Assembly: GCF_036669915.1 (NCBI RefSeq)
Contig: NC_089314.1
Location: forward strand, 7,942,958 to 8,006,957
Direction of reading: 5' to 3'
From: Pocillopora verrucosa
Taxonomy: Eukaryota > Cnidaria > Anthozoa > Scleractinia > Pocilloporidae
Length of the DNA stretch: 64,000 bases
The notes below the pieces were generated by a model that saw only the letters and a list, made by a program, of their open reading frames with translations, ran no database searches and was not told the origin of the DNA. Made by a program: the position numbers and the translations under genes. This document shows positions 12,448 to 26,600 of this stretch, one piece after another; positions within the stretch are counted from its first letter, which is position 1; each line of letters starts with the position of its first letter.

Positions 12448-12779
12448 GTAGCTGACATTGTTGTGTCCCGGAGGTATCTGTCATGCATGATTGCGTGACA
12501 AGCTAAAAACACATAACCATGATAATAAACAAATCCAGGCTTTAAGAGATAAAAATGTTTATTTCAAGATGTTGCAACACTCACACTCACACGTTATTAC
12601 AAGGATGTATATCTTCCTTCTTAAAAATATGAAAATTAAACAGATGAAAATCAAAATGATTAGCACACGTATTAACCAGTTAAGGTTATTTTCGTTTCCC
12701 ATGGGTTCTTCTTCTACCATTGCTTTGGCTTCCCGCAATCAAGTCTTCCTTTGGATTCTTCTGCCAAGTTCTTACAAAA

Positions 12780-15185
12780 TCAGTCTTTGATCCTTTTAAT
12801 TTGCGGAGTTTTAGCTCCCTTGTAAAACAAGACATAAGAAAAGGTTTAACCAGTGAGATAAGGATATATTTCACCGTTGTTGACTTCACATTTTCTTCAC
12901 TGAGGAAAATAAATTTCTTTGAAATGCCACCTCGTGGACAAAAGAAAACGAACAATAAGTGTTTTTTACAACTTGGGGCCATTTAACGATAAATAGTTCG
13001 AAGTCATTTTTTTAACTTTTCATTATTCATTTATTTTTCATGTATCTATTTATCTTATCCGATATGGATGTTTAGATAGCTGCCACTTTACTGATAAGGG
13101 AACTAAGAATTTTTGCAAGAATACTAACAACTCAGCGTTTTAATTCTGGTGAATCTTCAGATCATGAGAGAAAGGTATTGACATTTTTTCATTAAAAAGG
13201 AGAAAATATAAGAAAATAAACGAGGAGTGTTTTTCATTTCGCAAAACACGTTTCGACCTCCCTGTATGACACCAGCAGTTGTATACAATTCGATACATTA
13301 GACGTGCCTTACATAGTAACAAGTGCTCTTTCTTGCGCTTTAGGAATTATGCCAAACCACTGATTCTACCTTTGAGGAACAATCCATTTGCATTTGTGGT
13401 GTGTTCGGTGGACGTTTCATAGCAAACTCGTTGTCAGGGTCCTCTCTCTTAGCGAGGACCCTTGGAACGAGAGTGATCTTATAGCAGACATAATGAAATG
13501 GGAGTAGGGTTGGGGACAATGAGGAATGGAATGGTACAAGACCTCCAGTGGCTCTTACGTTCATCGACTGCACTTACTTGTAGAAGCTTTTCTTGATAGC
13601 ACTTCGAAACATTTGCAGACTACCAACTGACATCAAAATGATCACCAAAATGTTACCAATCATGTTTAAATGCTGCCGACGCAGTTCCTCTCGTGTGAAA
13701 CCTGCCAGGGAATTACATGACAGCTCAACCCTTACCCGTGTATCATCATCATCAACACTATCACTGGTATCGTCATCGTGATTATTATGATCATCATCAT
13801 CATCATCATCATTATTATCACTACCATTATCATCATCACATTTTGAATTAAGTCTGATCGCCTCAAGTTCATAGAAAAAAGAATACACCAGAAGTTTTCA
13901 AGAAGAAAGTCATGTGAAATTCAAGCTTTCTCTACGAAAAACGTACACCTGTACATGAACACTTAATAATTTTGAACTTCTGAAGTTCTTTTGTCTTGAG
14001 CTAACCTTGTTTTCCATCGACTTCCTCGTCCAAAATACATTTCAAAGTCCAATCGATTAAATGCTGTACATCATTCGTGTGATCCATAAACCATAAGTAC
14101 GCAGTTTTCTGAATGATTAAAAAGAAGCATGAAATACTTCTGGATTGCAGTTTTTCAAACTGGAGAAGATTTCACATCATGCGGAAGGCATTGTTGATCT
14201 GAGGTCAAGGATATCTGATTGCATACACAGCAGAATAGACACACCAGTCAACTGTACTGAGAACTTATTAAAATATAGGCTACGAGCATTAATAGTGCTG
14301 CAGGACGTTTATTTCTCCGCCGCGTGGTAGATTTGAGACGATTCGGGGAGAAGTTTTTCGTGAGCTTAGCACTCATTATCAGTGAAAAAAATCAGTGAAC
14401 ACTCAGCATACGCATTAACTTAATCGGATGCGCATGCTCAAGTTTATCACCTTGATGAGGTCACTTATGGCAAACTAGAACTACATGTTACGCGCAAAAA
14501 CCTAAACAGCAGGAAATATCCTTCACGACATCTTATTGGGCTAGAGAGGGATTCCGTCAACCTTGGGAATTAATCATGAACTTACTAAGGACACCCAGAA
14601 GGGTTGAACACTCCTCACGATGAGTCCTCGTAATTCTTTAGGATGTCCGTTTACGCCTTAAGAGAACAAGATAGAATGTGACAGTAATAAACTCGGGAAA
14701 TGTGAAAACCACTAATGTTACCAGCCTCAGTTCATTGCTTTATTGATAAACTGAAACAGTTATAATTGTAAAAGTGGAACTATAGCGAAGGGGAATGAAG
14801 GTGTGCAGCCCCAAGTTGACCACTGACTCAACCGATCTCGGTCTAAGACAGGTGCCTCCTAGATTCAGTTAACACTGACTCAATTGTTCTGGGCCCAAGG
14901 CAGTTGTAGTTTTTTTAGAGCATATAAACCTTGTACGGGTTTGCATAGGATTCAATGATCTTTCTCAGCTCCTGAAACAGAGCCAAGCCAGGAATCATTT
15001 GGAAATCGCGTTTATGGCGCTAAAGGTCCATGCTCTTTGTCTACCTCAAACTTAAAAGTTGGTTTTTTTCTCTAAGAAATTAACTCTAAGAAAAAACGAC
15101 GACGGTTCTTACCTGAGCCCACGCCGGGGAAAGAAGCAAGAAAAACGAGGCACAACAGCCCGCTCCAAATAAACACGAATCGCAT
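12780..15185 (-). CDS. Predicted secretory-pathway single-pass membrane protein with Asp-rich ectodomain
   Basis: Not recognised. Five phase-compatible exons on the minus strand: 15185-15113, 14063-14006, 13853-13578, 13460-13370 and 12818-12780, together 178 residues. Visible layout: an N-terminal signal peptide (MRFVFIWSGLLCLVFLASF, cleavage around the GVGS/A stretch); a short basic-aromatic segment (FEMYFGRGSRWKTR); an acidic run of about 30 residues dominated by Asp with Asn, His and Ser; a short linker with FTREELRRQHLN; one hydrophobic helix (MIGNILVIILMSVGSLQMF); then a basic cytoplasmic tail ending TPQIKRIKD. The likely topology is type I. The Asp run is encoded by a GAT/GAC tract and could vary in length. 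It ends 333 bp upstream of VHL. An alternative, longer reading of exon 2 starting at 14108 does not keep phase. The gene model is inference; the last two junctions are the strongest. Confidence 0.55.
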
Positions 15186-17642
15186 TTCAACTTTGTCAAT
15201 AAATTGCTCTCGATTTGCAAACCGCAGACAAAATGTCAGAGCCACCAGAATGATGATTTTCAAATGATCACTTGCATGTCGTCACGAAAGACTTTTACTT
15301 CGAGCACGAGCGCGCGAGGCCTACTTCCTAGCGCATTCTAAGAATGCGTGCACTTCGTGCCATATCACTGGCTTTGAAACTGTTCGAGAATTTCCTTTGC
15401 GAATAGTTGTTGCTCTCAAGGAGGGAAAGGGCAGGTCTTGCTCGTCTATTGAACTCTGTTGCAGTTTAGAGAACGTGAGTATATTTAGTTTACGTACACT
15501 GCCGATCCACCTTTCTTTGTCTAAAAATAAAGGCAAAACTGGGTCTGATCAAAGTAACGGACGAGACTACTTAGAACCTCTTCTCTGAGTCTGACTTCTC
15601 AGGACTGGCTGACTAAGGAATGTAAACTCGCCAGTAGGGGAAAATGAATGATCAATCAGGCCTCTTACAGATGTCACATCAGTTTTGCTATCTAAGGCAG
15701 AATTCGTACACGTGAAATATGTCTGGGCAATTATGAGTCAAACCATCCAAATTTTCGCACCTTTATTTGCGAAATTCTTCATTACAATTACTGAAATAAC
15801 TTATTATACAACCTAAACGGAATTCTTAATTGACAACTTGAAACATATGAATATATAATGTTCGCCTGTCGAAGAAACCCTCTGTGAGAACTTGCCTCGT
15901 TGAAACGGAAATTTCAAAATTAAAGGTTGACAGGCAGAACGAAAGATATCCAGTCACGGTGACACTAAACCCTGTGAGAAAAAATACAAACGCAGACATT
16001 TAAGAGAAAAAAAGCCAAAAAAAGAGAATGGCTTCCACTTTTTTTTTGTGACTAAGAGGAAAAGTTGCGCAACAAAACCTACACTAGATATGGCAGGTAA
16101 GTAACGCTCTTGAGTTTTTAATATCGCCGTGTTTTTCTCAGGTTTCTATCATACCGTGGTGAAAAATCTCGTTCGAAACAAGTCTCAATGGAGAGAGAAA
16201 AACAAAGAGGAGACTAAGAGCTGTTAGATTCGGAAATTAAAATCAAGGTATCGTAATCAAAGCTTAAATGAGTAGCCACCTTTAAGTGAGCTGTGTACTG
16301 CAAGAACCAAAGATTCTTTCGTGTATCAGTATCCGTCTAATGCTCCTTTGTTATTTAACCGAAAAAAATATCAATTTCATATCTGATACAACTTAATAAA
16401 GTTATTTGTTTAAGTAAAGGTAAATATCACCTATTATTCAACGAAAATGGCCTGAACAACCACTCAACTTCTAATGAAAATGATATAACTAACAGTTACC
16501 AGCGACACATTTTGGAAAAAACCGCTATCAAACAAGTTCCCTCACAATTTGCTGACCAGTCATGTCGAAGGTCAACCGACATGCATCATAACTATAGTTA
16601 AGGTTTCTAAACTACAAACTGAAAAATTATAAATCGCTTCGTCCTTACGAACTTCAGCATCCATACAAGAGGCTACCAAAAGGTAATACCGATTAGGACC
16701 CATTCATAGAACCAGATGAAATGGGAAAACAAAAAAAGAAAGAATATAACACGCGTCTATAAGTGGGAAGATATGAATTCCCTTACGATATGAGAAAAGC
16801 AACCATAAGATGTTACCACAGTCACACGATTTGTCTTAATCCTTTAACTCCCATATCAAATTTGTAATTCTCCTTACTATCAGCCATACAATTCTTGTAA
16901 TGCTAGTTCTAGGAATTGGATCAACTCATTATCCCCAAATGGAAAATTTTCTTTAATCTCATCACTTATCTGGTTAATATTGTATTGATATTGTAAGGAG
17001 AAATTCTTTCTTGGTCACTCATGGGAGTTAACGGGTTAAGCAGCCACTCCCTACCCCCACACGCAAAGTTGGATTTCCTGCAAGCCAAACTTCCAAACTT
17101 GGTCATTCCATCCGTCATTACTTCATAAACAATTCATTTACGTATTTATCTAGAGAGATAAGGTCATTACCAATTTAGACAGGAAAAAAAATCACAAGAA
17201 GTATTGTCAACGTAAAAGTAGAAAAGACTTGAACTACCCTTCACAATATGTTTAATGTTACATTATCATAACGCATATTCAACAGGACTGAAAAAAAGAA
17301 CCTTCACAACATTGACCTTTCTTCCCATAGCTGAAAAAAGTTGAGTTAACAATTCATGCAAACGACGCGTACTGGCAGCCATATTGAATAACTAAAGAGC
17401 GTCTCCAGTCCCCAAAGCTATCTCAATTCAGAGCTGTTAGCTTAAGATCTCAGAAGCCTATCCATATCCTTTGCTACGATTTATCCTTCTGAACCTAAAA
17501 ACATTTTATATCTTTAACCCTCTCGTCACCTAGAACATGTTGCCTTCATTGTACAAGCCTTCAAATATCCAACATGGCCGCCAACAAAAAAAAATATATA
17601 CTCTACCCACCCCACTCCCTTTGAACACTAATGCTCCGTCAT
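15186..17642. other. Spacer between DNAJC5 (3') and the Asp-rich gene (5')
   Basis: No gene recognised; one MITE (16836-17039). The left end should contain the promoter of the Asp-rich protein gene and the right end the DNAJC5 3' UTR. Short open frames around 15321-15588 on both strands show no domain. Confidence 0.5.
16836..17039. mobile_element. TTAA-flanked MITE, family B (reverse orientation)
   Basis: Begins TTAATCCTTTAACTCCCA and ends GGGAGTTAACGGGTTAA. It is closely similar to the copy at 11362-11572. Confidence 0.8.
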
Positions 17643-20600
17643 TCACGACGAAGGCATGGGGATAGCGGAATTCGCTGTACTGTTGCTGGCCGCGCTGTCA
17701 ACACCAGGTGATTTGGGGGGTTGCTCGCTGCTTGTGTCATTTCCGTTACTACCGGGCTGCTTCGTTATCGGATCCTCCTCATCTTTAACGTCGTCAAATT
17801 CGAAATCCTCCCACTGCTCGTCTGGAACTGGCTTGCACTTTCCGCAACAGAAATTACAACAGAAGAAGCAGCAACAGCAGAAGTAACAGCAAGTTATGAT
17901 TCCGCAGAACATGAACAGCGCCTGTTCAAATAAACGCGTGCGCGCAGGATTAGCGATGTCATATGGTCGACTCGTCACCACATCAACAAGATAAATTATC
18001 ATGTGCGCTCGATAAAAAGAACAGAATTTCAAAAGACATGGCATTGTAGAGCGAGAACAAACAGTAGCCTTACTGAAAATATCCAAAACAGAAAAAAAAG
18101 AAAAATTAAATAAAATAAGTGCTCTACCACGGCCATTCATTATAAATGTAATGATCTTCATTATCCTTCAAAATCTTTTTTGACATGACCTAAACAACTA
18201 CCAACTAATTACACTGAAACTGTTCGTACTCTGACACAAAGCTTTACGCCACAAAAACGCATTCACATTTCGACCCTACACATGACTAAAAAGCGTTCAA
18301 AGGCACTTGCATTCGATGAAATCAACTTTGAAAGCTTCTTTATTTTCTGGATAGAAACAAAAACCTGCATGATTTCCTGTTTACCATCGGTTGTTAAAGT
18401 GAACTTACTTTACACCAGCCACTGTTGAGCCTGAAGTACAATTTGACATTCTGCGGATGAAAACGAGAAGAAAGTTAGCAGCATAATTCCCACTGACTTC
18501 TTTTCTCTCTTGAATAAGTAATTTAGAGACCCTCTAGATTCTAAAGGAATCATCTCAAGGTTGAAGCCTTGTAAAAGTCAAAGAGAATAGGCACGAACTA
18601 GCTAAGGCTGTTCAGGTTGTCGTCACCGTCCTTTCAAGACTTTCTCAAACCCAGTAGAAGGTTGTGGGACGAAGAAGGAAAGCAATTTAAGGTTGTTAAT
18701 GACTGATTCGTCAGGCTTTGTTCGTGGGAACTGATCCAAAGGTTGCCTTAAGAACAAATGGTGCAAATTAAACCAATTTAGAAATCAGCAAACGAGTGGG
18801 CGATATTCCCTTTACTGTAATAGCGACATTAGAGGAAATATTGCGCTTTTCGATTGAGTTTCGTAAAAGCAAAACCCAGGTAATCACAACAGCCAAATAG
18901 AAGTGAGGAAAATACCATTTGGAGCCAATAAGAGCTCAAATTAAAAAAAAAACCAAACCCCCTAAAGCGCGGGAAAACGCGGGCCGCCAAGTCGTTATTG
19001 GTTTTAGATTTGCATTTGATTGATTGATTGAGTGACCAGTACGAGTTTTCTGGGCCAATCATAGCGTGAATTGGATTCACTCTGATGAGACAAGATGAAA
19101 ACCGGATTCCTTTAACGCTCAATTGAAAATTGCTCTAAGTTTCTTTCGATATCGCACAACTCTTTCGCTGGAGAGGTTAGAAGGACAAAAATGAAATCTA
19201 ATGAATGTGTTTATTCATTTCTATCATTTATCTTTTCTATGTCTCATTACTATTGCACTAGATACATCAAAAGTAGCCTGCTAGTTTAATGTGCAATGTA
19301 AAAAAAAAAAGTTGTGAAATGATCTGAATCTATTCAAGAGACATTCTAAAGAAGTTGTACACACGCTTCACCCCTTTGAATATTGAGAACATCAATCTGT
19401 AAAACTCTGTACGCAAGGTAATCTACATCTAACATTTCAAAATTTCCTTGTCACAAAAATGAAAATTGTGAATTTTAAAGAGTTACTCCTTATCAGTCAA
19501 TCAATATTTCATGACATATTTCTTTCAAAATAAGAAGCTAATGGACCTGAATCAGATCGAAAGATCTTCAGGCGATTTTTCCACAAACTGTTCTAGCTCG
19601 TTCGAAATTTCACCCACAACCGAAGCGTTGACTACCTTTAAAGCACCAGGCTTTTCAGAAAACTTAGTCTCGACTCTTTCTTTAAACTTTTGGTCAACAA
19701 TGGTACCATCGATATCCAAAACCTCAAGCGCGGTTAAAGACGAGCCGCTTTGAGATAAGACATCGATAAACGCATACGCTCCCGAGTTTCGGATCAAATT
19801 CTGACCAATGCGAAGAATTTTCAAATTTGAGTTATTAACAACCCCCTTGGCAAGGAAGCTGGCTGCTTTGGCTGTGAATAGATTTCCACAGGCTGAAATT
19901 TCAATTAGGCTTTCGTTGTCAGCGATTATTTCGCCAAGAATTTCAGCTCCAACGTCGTACAAGTAATTCCACGAAATGTTCAAAGCCCGAAGCGATTGCG
20001 TACATCGAAGACCGGGCATCAAGGCTTGTAAGCCAGTTACTTCAAGCTGATTTGAGTTGAGGGAAAGCTTTTCGAGAATAAAATGACTCTTTAAGACTCG
20101 CGACATACGTTCAGCGAATTGATCGCATAGAATATTATGAGATAAGTCCAGCTCTTTTAAGATAATTTCGCCGCAGAGGAATTCAAGAAACACTTCCATG
20201 TCTTGATCTGTTAGGTCGTTTCTCGAGAGATTCAACTTTTCCAGAGTTCGATTTTTTCTGAGCATCTCTCCAATACTGGAGACTGCGTTTCGCCCGAGCA
20301 TATTTCCGGACAAATCCAGCTCCTTAACAGAAAAGTTCCCGAGCAATCCTTCTGCAATGGCCCTGCCCCCTTCGTTTCCAAGGCGGTTGTTTGCGAGAAA
20401 CAAACTCACAACAGTCGAAGAAGATAGAAGCTCCGTGGCAATTTCATATGCCCTTATCGGGCCCAGCACCCATCCGTTCAGGTCCAGCTCTTTATCAAAT
20501 CGATGTTGTTTAAAGTACTCGAATGGGTTTGATCTTCCTTTCTCGGCGTCCATTACAGTCGCGATAACTTTAGTTTCATTTTCAATTTCTTTTTCTCGGC

Positions 20601-23600
20601 TTCCATTTGAAGTTGAATTCTCCGTAAAATCTTTCTGCGAGTGTCTCTTCTTCGAATCTTTTTCCATCTTGAGGGAATTTTCGGCGTCGAAAACTCTGCT
20701 CTGCGCTCCAAAAAGCAACCGAGAATGGCTTGTTACTTTGGGAGAATCGTAAACTGTTTGCACATTCCGCAATTCAGAATCTTCCATAGCATTCACTTGA
20801 AGCCGATTCCAACGCCAAAACAAAGAACTTTTATTATCAGCTGGAGTGCTTTCTTTTCTTTTAGGAAAGGACATCTTCAAAATAAATCAGCTCTTTTCCT
20901 TTCAATTATCACCTAATTGACACTAATTCTTGTACATTGCACGAATGGGACCCTCTCTCAGTGTGAAAACAAGTTTACCTCTTTTCTCAGTGTAACCAAG
21001 GTGTAACTTTCCTTCAAAATGTTTAGCTTTGAAAACAATGAACACAGACTCTTCCCCTTCTCTTTGAAGACCAAATACTATAACATTGATTGGTCTGATT
21101 CTTGAATGAATAATTGAAAATGATTACGAGTAGTTTATGAAAATCTCTCATGTTAAATTAATAATTTTTCGGGCTGGACTTACAGAGGGAGGAAAACTGG
21201 AAAAAAATAATTCATATGGCAAGAAGACAGTAGGCATGAAAACCAAGCTAAATACGACCCTTACTATTTTATTCCTTGTAAAGAACTTTTCAGCGATAAT
21301 TCCCTTGAAAAAATTATTTGTAATTCCATTCAACCATGCCAGGCGAAGCTTCAGTAACGAAAGAATACATGTATTTCTGGATTGCGGTATACTTCCGTGC
21401 AATTGAATGTAAAGAAAAAAACATGAAAACAAAAACATGAAAATATCAGGCAAAGGACAGACTGCTTCGTTCGACTGCTTCGTTCGTTTGCACATTAACT
21501 ATCAAGACTATCTCAACTTTTCTTTCATATCCCTGAGGACTTAAATATTAAATGTGGTACCGGAAGGTTTACAAGAACACTATCATCGTGGAGTGTTTTT
21601 TCCTTAGTGGGAAAAAGACACTTTGCATGTTGAAATAATTTTTTAAATTTTACTACATGTATCCTCCACCAAATGTCACCAATACCATTTTCAAATAGCC
21701 CCATACCGGGGAACGGGTTGGGAAAAGGGCGTTAAACTTCAATAAAAGACATTTAATCTGTCACGTGATAACTACTCAATTCTGCTTATCCTTCAATACA
21801 CTGTTAAAGAAACATGTTTTTTTAGGGAGAGAAGAATTTGCTCACAGGTCACCGGGGTAAAAGGTTTATATCAGAGATATTGTTCATGTACTGAGAAGCC
21901 TATGTTGTGGAAATCTCTATTCATTATGATACAGATCACACCAATTTACAATGAGAGAGGCATAGCACTTGGCATCATGTAGAGGTGAATGTTGTAGAAC
22001 AAAAGGTCTTTTAAATGAAATGATGTCTTGTGATGTTACTGGGAGTTTTTTGGGGTTTGATAATGCTTTCAATAAACTTGTAAACACGGCTTTCCATGAT
22101 GGGATGTTATTTCTAAAATAGTCTTTCAAACCCCAAACAATTGGGAAAATTTCAAAAAAATCTCTGTAACAAAAACACGTAGTTGCACAAATATTGCTTA
22201 ATTCAATAAAAAACAAAATCAATAAATTTGATCTTACCTCTTCTCCAAATTGTTCAGCTATATAGAGACCCATAGAGCCATACTTGTCATAAATTTCCCT
22301 TTTACTGGGATCAGCTAATATACTATGTGCGTGATTGACTTCCTTAAACTGAAAAAGAACAAACATTTGCATAAAGTCAGAAAAAAGAATTATTTTTAAA
22401 GTTTGTTTTAATGAAGGATCACTGTGGCAACGTCACAACATTAAAAGGCTTCTAACTGAGTGTGAGGCACAGAATATGCACGGAATATGCATAATTTGTT
22501 CAAACATGCTGGATCATTAAAACTCCCCAAAACCTGCATCAATTTATTGACCCTTTGACCCCTCGTAGTGACCAGCATATAATTTCTCCTTACAATATCA
22601 CCCCTGAATCACTCATTCATGTCATGAGAATAAAGAAAATGATCACCAACTAAAGAAACTCTTGGTTGCTAAACAAATTCTCCTTGTCATCACCTTAGAA
22701 AATGTATGGAGAACAGTACAGAGAAAATGCAAACTGATGTTAGGGTGCAGAGGGTTAACATTCTTACTAGTGACGTGTGCTTAGAGCCAATATTTGTAAC
22801 ATCCTGGTGGATTTTTGGACTGTTTCCTTTGTTATCATCACAGCTTCATCAACTGTGTCAGAAAAATGTGTTGTTGTTCTTGCTTGCTATGCATTTTCGT
22901 GGGAATTTGGACAAGTTATGGAGACATACATGAAATCCTTGACGGTTCCTAATGCATTTTGGGGTCATATCTGTTTCAGTGGTGTCTCCCTTCAGAAAGT
23001 CCCTTAAGCTAAAATTTCTGTCAATAATAAGAAGGCCAAATTCTAAGAGTTTCAGAGTTTTCCAAGACCCATGTTAGCATGAACATTTCCTTTTTCTCCC
23101 AAGCAAAGATTGACTTACTTTTTCTGTAGCTTCAGGATTATTAGGATTTTTATCAGGATGGTGCTTCAGTGCCATCTAATAAAACAAAAACAGTTTTTTG
23201 ATTAACATCTGATATTGTTGTAACACTATAATTGTGATTACACTTATATATATTACATTAATAAAGATAGCCATTAAGATGGTACATGTATATCATAAAT
23301 TCCACTATTTTGATTGTTTGACAGGCCAACACACCTGACCTCATAACCACAGACTTTTCCATGAAAAAAAAAAAAACACATATTCTGCAAATTTTTTGGA
23401 TATTTTCTTGAAAGTTGTTGAAAACACATTTACTAATTTATATTGAGATTTACACATGGAAAAAAAACATGCGCAAGATTTGTACAAAAATACCAAACCA
23501 ATTATGACTGTGAAAAGTACATCATTTCCTTAATCAAACACATGAATGATAGTTTTTCAAAAGGAGGGCAACAAGCACTTGATTTTCTGTAACAGCAAAA

Positions 23601-26600
23601 TAAAAGAGGAAGTGCTAAGATTTGCTGAAATATGAATTACCTTTTTCTCTTTTAAGAGACATTTAAGTTAAGTCTCGCCATCAGCAAATTAGCGAGAAAA
23701 CAAATAACAAAATTTTAAATATATAGTTGTAAACAGACTGAATATCATGTTACAGAGCAGATTTGGCAGTGTTCTTAAAAATATTTGCTCTTGCACTTAA
23801 AGGGCTTCTAATCTTTGAAGTGGCTTAGTCAGTAAGAAAAAAAATATCATTGTGTATGAAATAAAAACATCATGCTATGGAAAATGCTTAACAATTTTTA
23901 TCCACATGTTGCAATGAATAAAAAACTCACTTGTTAGCTGCCCTCATTTGTTAGTTCTTTGATGCATCACAACTCTTGAATAAAATTTGTTTGTGCACAC
24001 TTTCCATGAAAAAATTCCCTTTATATTACACATGCAAATTTGATAGGTGATACCAGCCTTGTTGGCTATCTGCCATCTCATATGCAATGTAGGTAACTGT
24101 TTACAGTGTGTATTTATGGGAGAATGCACAAAATACAAGCTTGCTATACCCTAATAGTGATGGAGTCAGACTAGTAGACAGTGAGCCTACAACTCAACCA
24201 CATAATTCTAAGATAATGAATGATGTCTTTAAAAGACAAAAAGGCAGAAAACTAATTAACAAATCTGCTGGCCATTAATGTGATACACACAGAATGACAT
24301 ACAAAGAGCAATTACTGGATGAGGTTGAGCATGATATCATGAATTATCAATGCAGAGGTCTGAGTTACACAGTCACAAGATTTGATAATTAATGATATCA
24401 CGTAAAAACTTAATTCAATACAGCAATTTTTTTATTACACATTTTTCTAAACAATCTGCAAAAGAAGACACTTCTCTCTAGCTTTGCAAAAGTTTGAGAA
24501 CACCACATAAACAAGGGGCTCGCAAACTAGGAATAGCTTGAACTCCACATGATAACCCAATATCTGCTGAAGACATTGGGTTATCATCTCAATTTCACAC
24601 ATTATTGTATATTGACTGTATGCTCTCAAGCAATCAGAGGGTTTATAGTAAGTCTAATGCATAATACTTAGAATTAGTTGGGTGGCATATCAATGCTTAT
24701 AAATGTAAATCTCAGAACAGAAGGCTACAACCAACAATTACAGGACCAAATAATTCTGAGTAATTTTATGCCTAAAATTAATCACAAATTATCCATGCAT
24801 GATGCATCAGCAACAGAGTCACAGTTTTAAAAGTGTGTTCTGAAAGAAACCGTGATGTGAGTGTATACATATCATAAAAAGAGTTCACATCTGATCTGAA
24901 GACTAACAAAAGTGTTTCTGAACAACACATAAGTCAGATAAGTTCTCTATTAAAAGAGCTTAAAGCAATGTGACCCCCAACATAAAATTTCACACAATCA
25001 TCTAGTTTCAGGGTAAACACCAAAATTTCAAATAATTTTGAGCAGTTTGCTAAATGCTCAAAGTTCAAAAATTTACAGTTGTGCAGGTCTTATATTTTTC
25101 AAAAGCAGCCAATAAGTTATTTATCCTTATAACATAAAAATGCTGTCAACCACAAAGATGACAAAAATAAAGAAAACTTCTGACTGAGGACCAAATTCTC
25201 AAAGAACAATTTCTAAGAAATGCATTTCACAAAAGAGAAGTGATACTGAGATGTTAGGACAATAAGGGCTGAATGTTTGAAGGAAAAGAAAAGATCATGT
25301 ATGGACTTTAATTTCCATTTGAACCATTTGCCCACATTACAATCACATGACAAGTTTACAAGTCTCACCTTCCTATATGCTTTCTTAATTTCTTCTTGTG
25401 TTGCACTTTTGTCAACTCCAAGAACATCATAGAGTGAAGCCCCGTCTTTTCTGAAATAACAAAATGGTAACAAGACTAAGGATTTTGCTACGCCTGAATT
25501 CTTTCCAAATAATTTGGTAAACAAACCCTTGAATGAGCATCAGAGCGCAGAATCTGAAGGTCTGAGGTTTGATTCCTCATGGGGACCCAGAATTTTTTCT
25601 TTGTCCCATGCGCATGACAAGACAAAAAGAAAAAACATATATCTCTTAACCCTGAATCTTGTCAACTACTTCCAGAGAAAATGCTCAGGTACATGTCCAA
25701 ATTAGACTCTCAAATTGCGGCAAGAAAAAATTTAACGGCGGTTTAAATCGTGTTGATTGTATGAATTGTTTCACTTATGGCATTTAGCCAAGATATTTAT
25801 GAGACAGAGAAAACCCTCCAAAAGGCAAAAAAAAAAAAAAAGATAAGGTAAAAACACAGACAAAACATCATTTGACTTGGAGTTTGCTAACTCCAAAAAT
25901 GTTGTACCTTAATTAAATATTTGGATCACCAAAATTCATAGAGAAATACTCAGGATAATGTAAAAGAATACATGGTACAAATAAAGTCATGCATGACTTA
26001 AAAGCTTCCTGCTTACGCAACACATCAATTGGACATGTATAAGTATAAAAAACTGATTAACATATAATACAAATAGTTATCATTCTTCAAAATTAAAAAT
26101 AACTAGATGACATCATTGCAGAGATCTGCATCAAAAATTGACTGCATCACAAGACTAAAGAAACCACATCATTGCCCATAATAAACTGGTGGCCCTGCAG
26201 TGAAGCTTCATATCTATCATGCTCTTTTGGCCATATTTTGGCTGCTAATAAAATTAACATACACAATTTCTCTGTCTTTCCCAAATAAAATTTATGCAAA
26301 TACAATTCTTCTTATTTAAACATACAGAGGTTGACAGTTTAAACTAATGCAAGATGACTCTCTAATATTCAGGAAATCAACAGTAAGATCATGAACATAA
26401 TACAACTGCTAAAAACTGAAAGATTACGTGACAGGATTCAAGTTAAGCAGCAATTTCCTAAAACATTAAGGTTCAAATAGAATCCACTTACTCTTTCAGC
26501 ATAACATAATTGATTTCTACTTCCCCCCTGTAAAAAAACCTGACCAAGTTTGATTACATTGTTGCTGAAACATTACCTTACTAAATCCCATTGCCTCAGA

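Noticed and set aside
14006..14108. Longer version of the second exon of the Asp-rich gene, reading KTAYLWFMDHTNDVQHLIDW
   Set aside because: Open in one frame, but neither its entry nor exit phase matches the neighbouring exons; the shorter exon starting at 14063 fits both sides.
14063..14108. Possible selenocysteine UGA in the frame that does match neighbouring exons
   Set aside because: Simply using the acceptor at 14065-14064 removes the TGA; there is no known selenoprotein similarity or SECIS element seen.
20357..20752. 131-codon plus-strand open frame
   Set aside because: Antisense shadow of the LRR gene.
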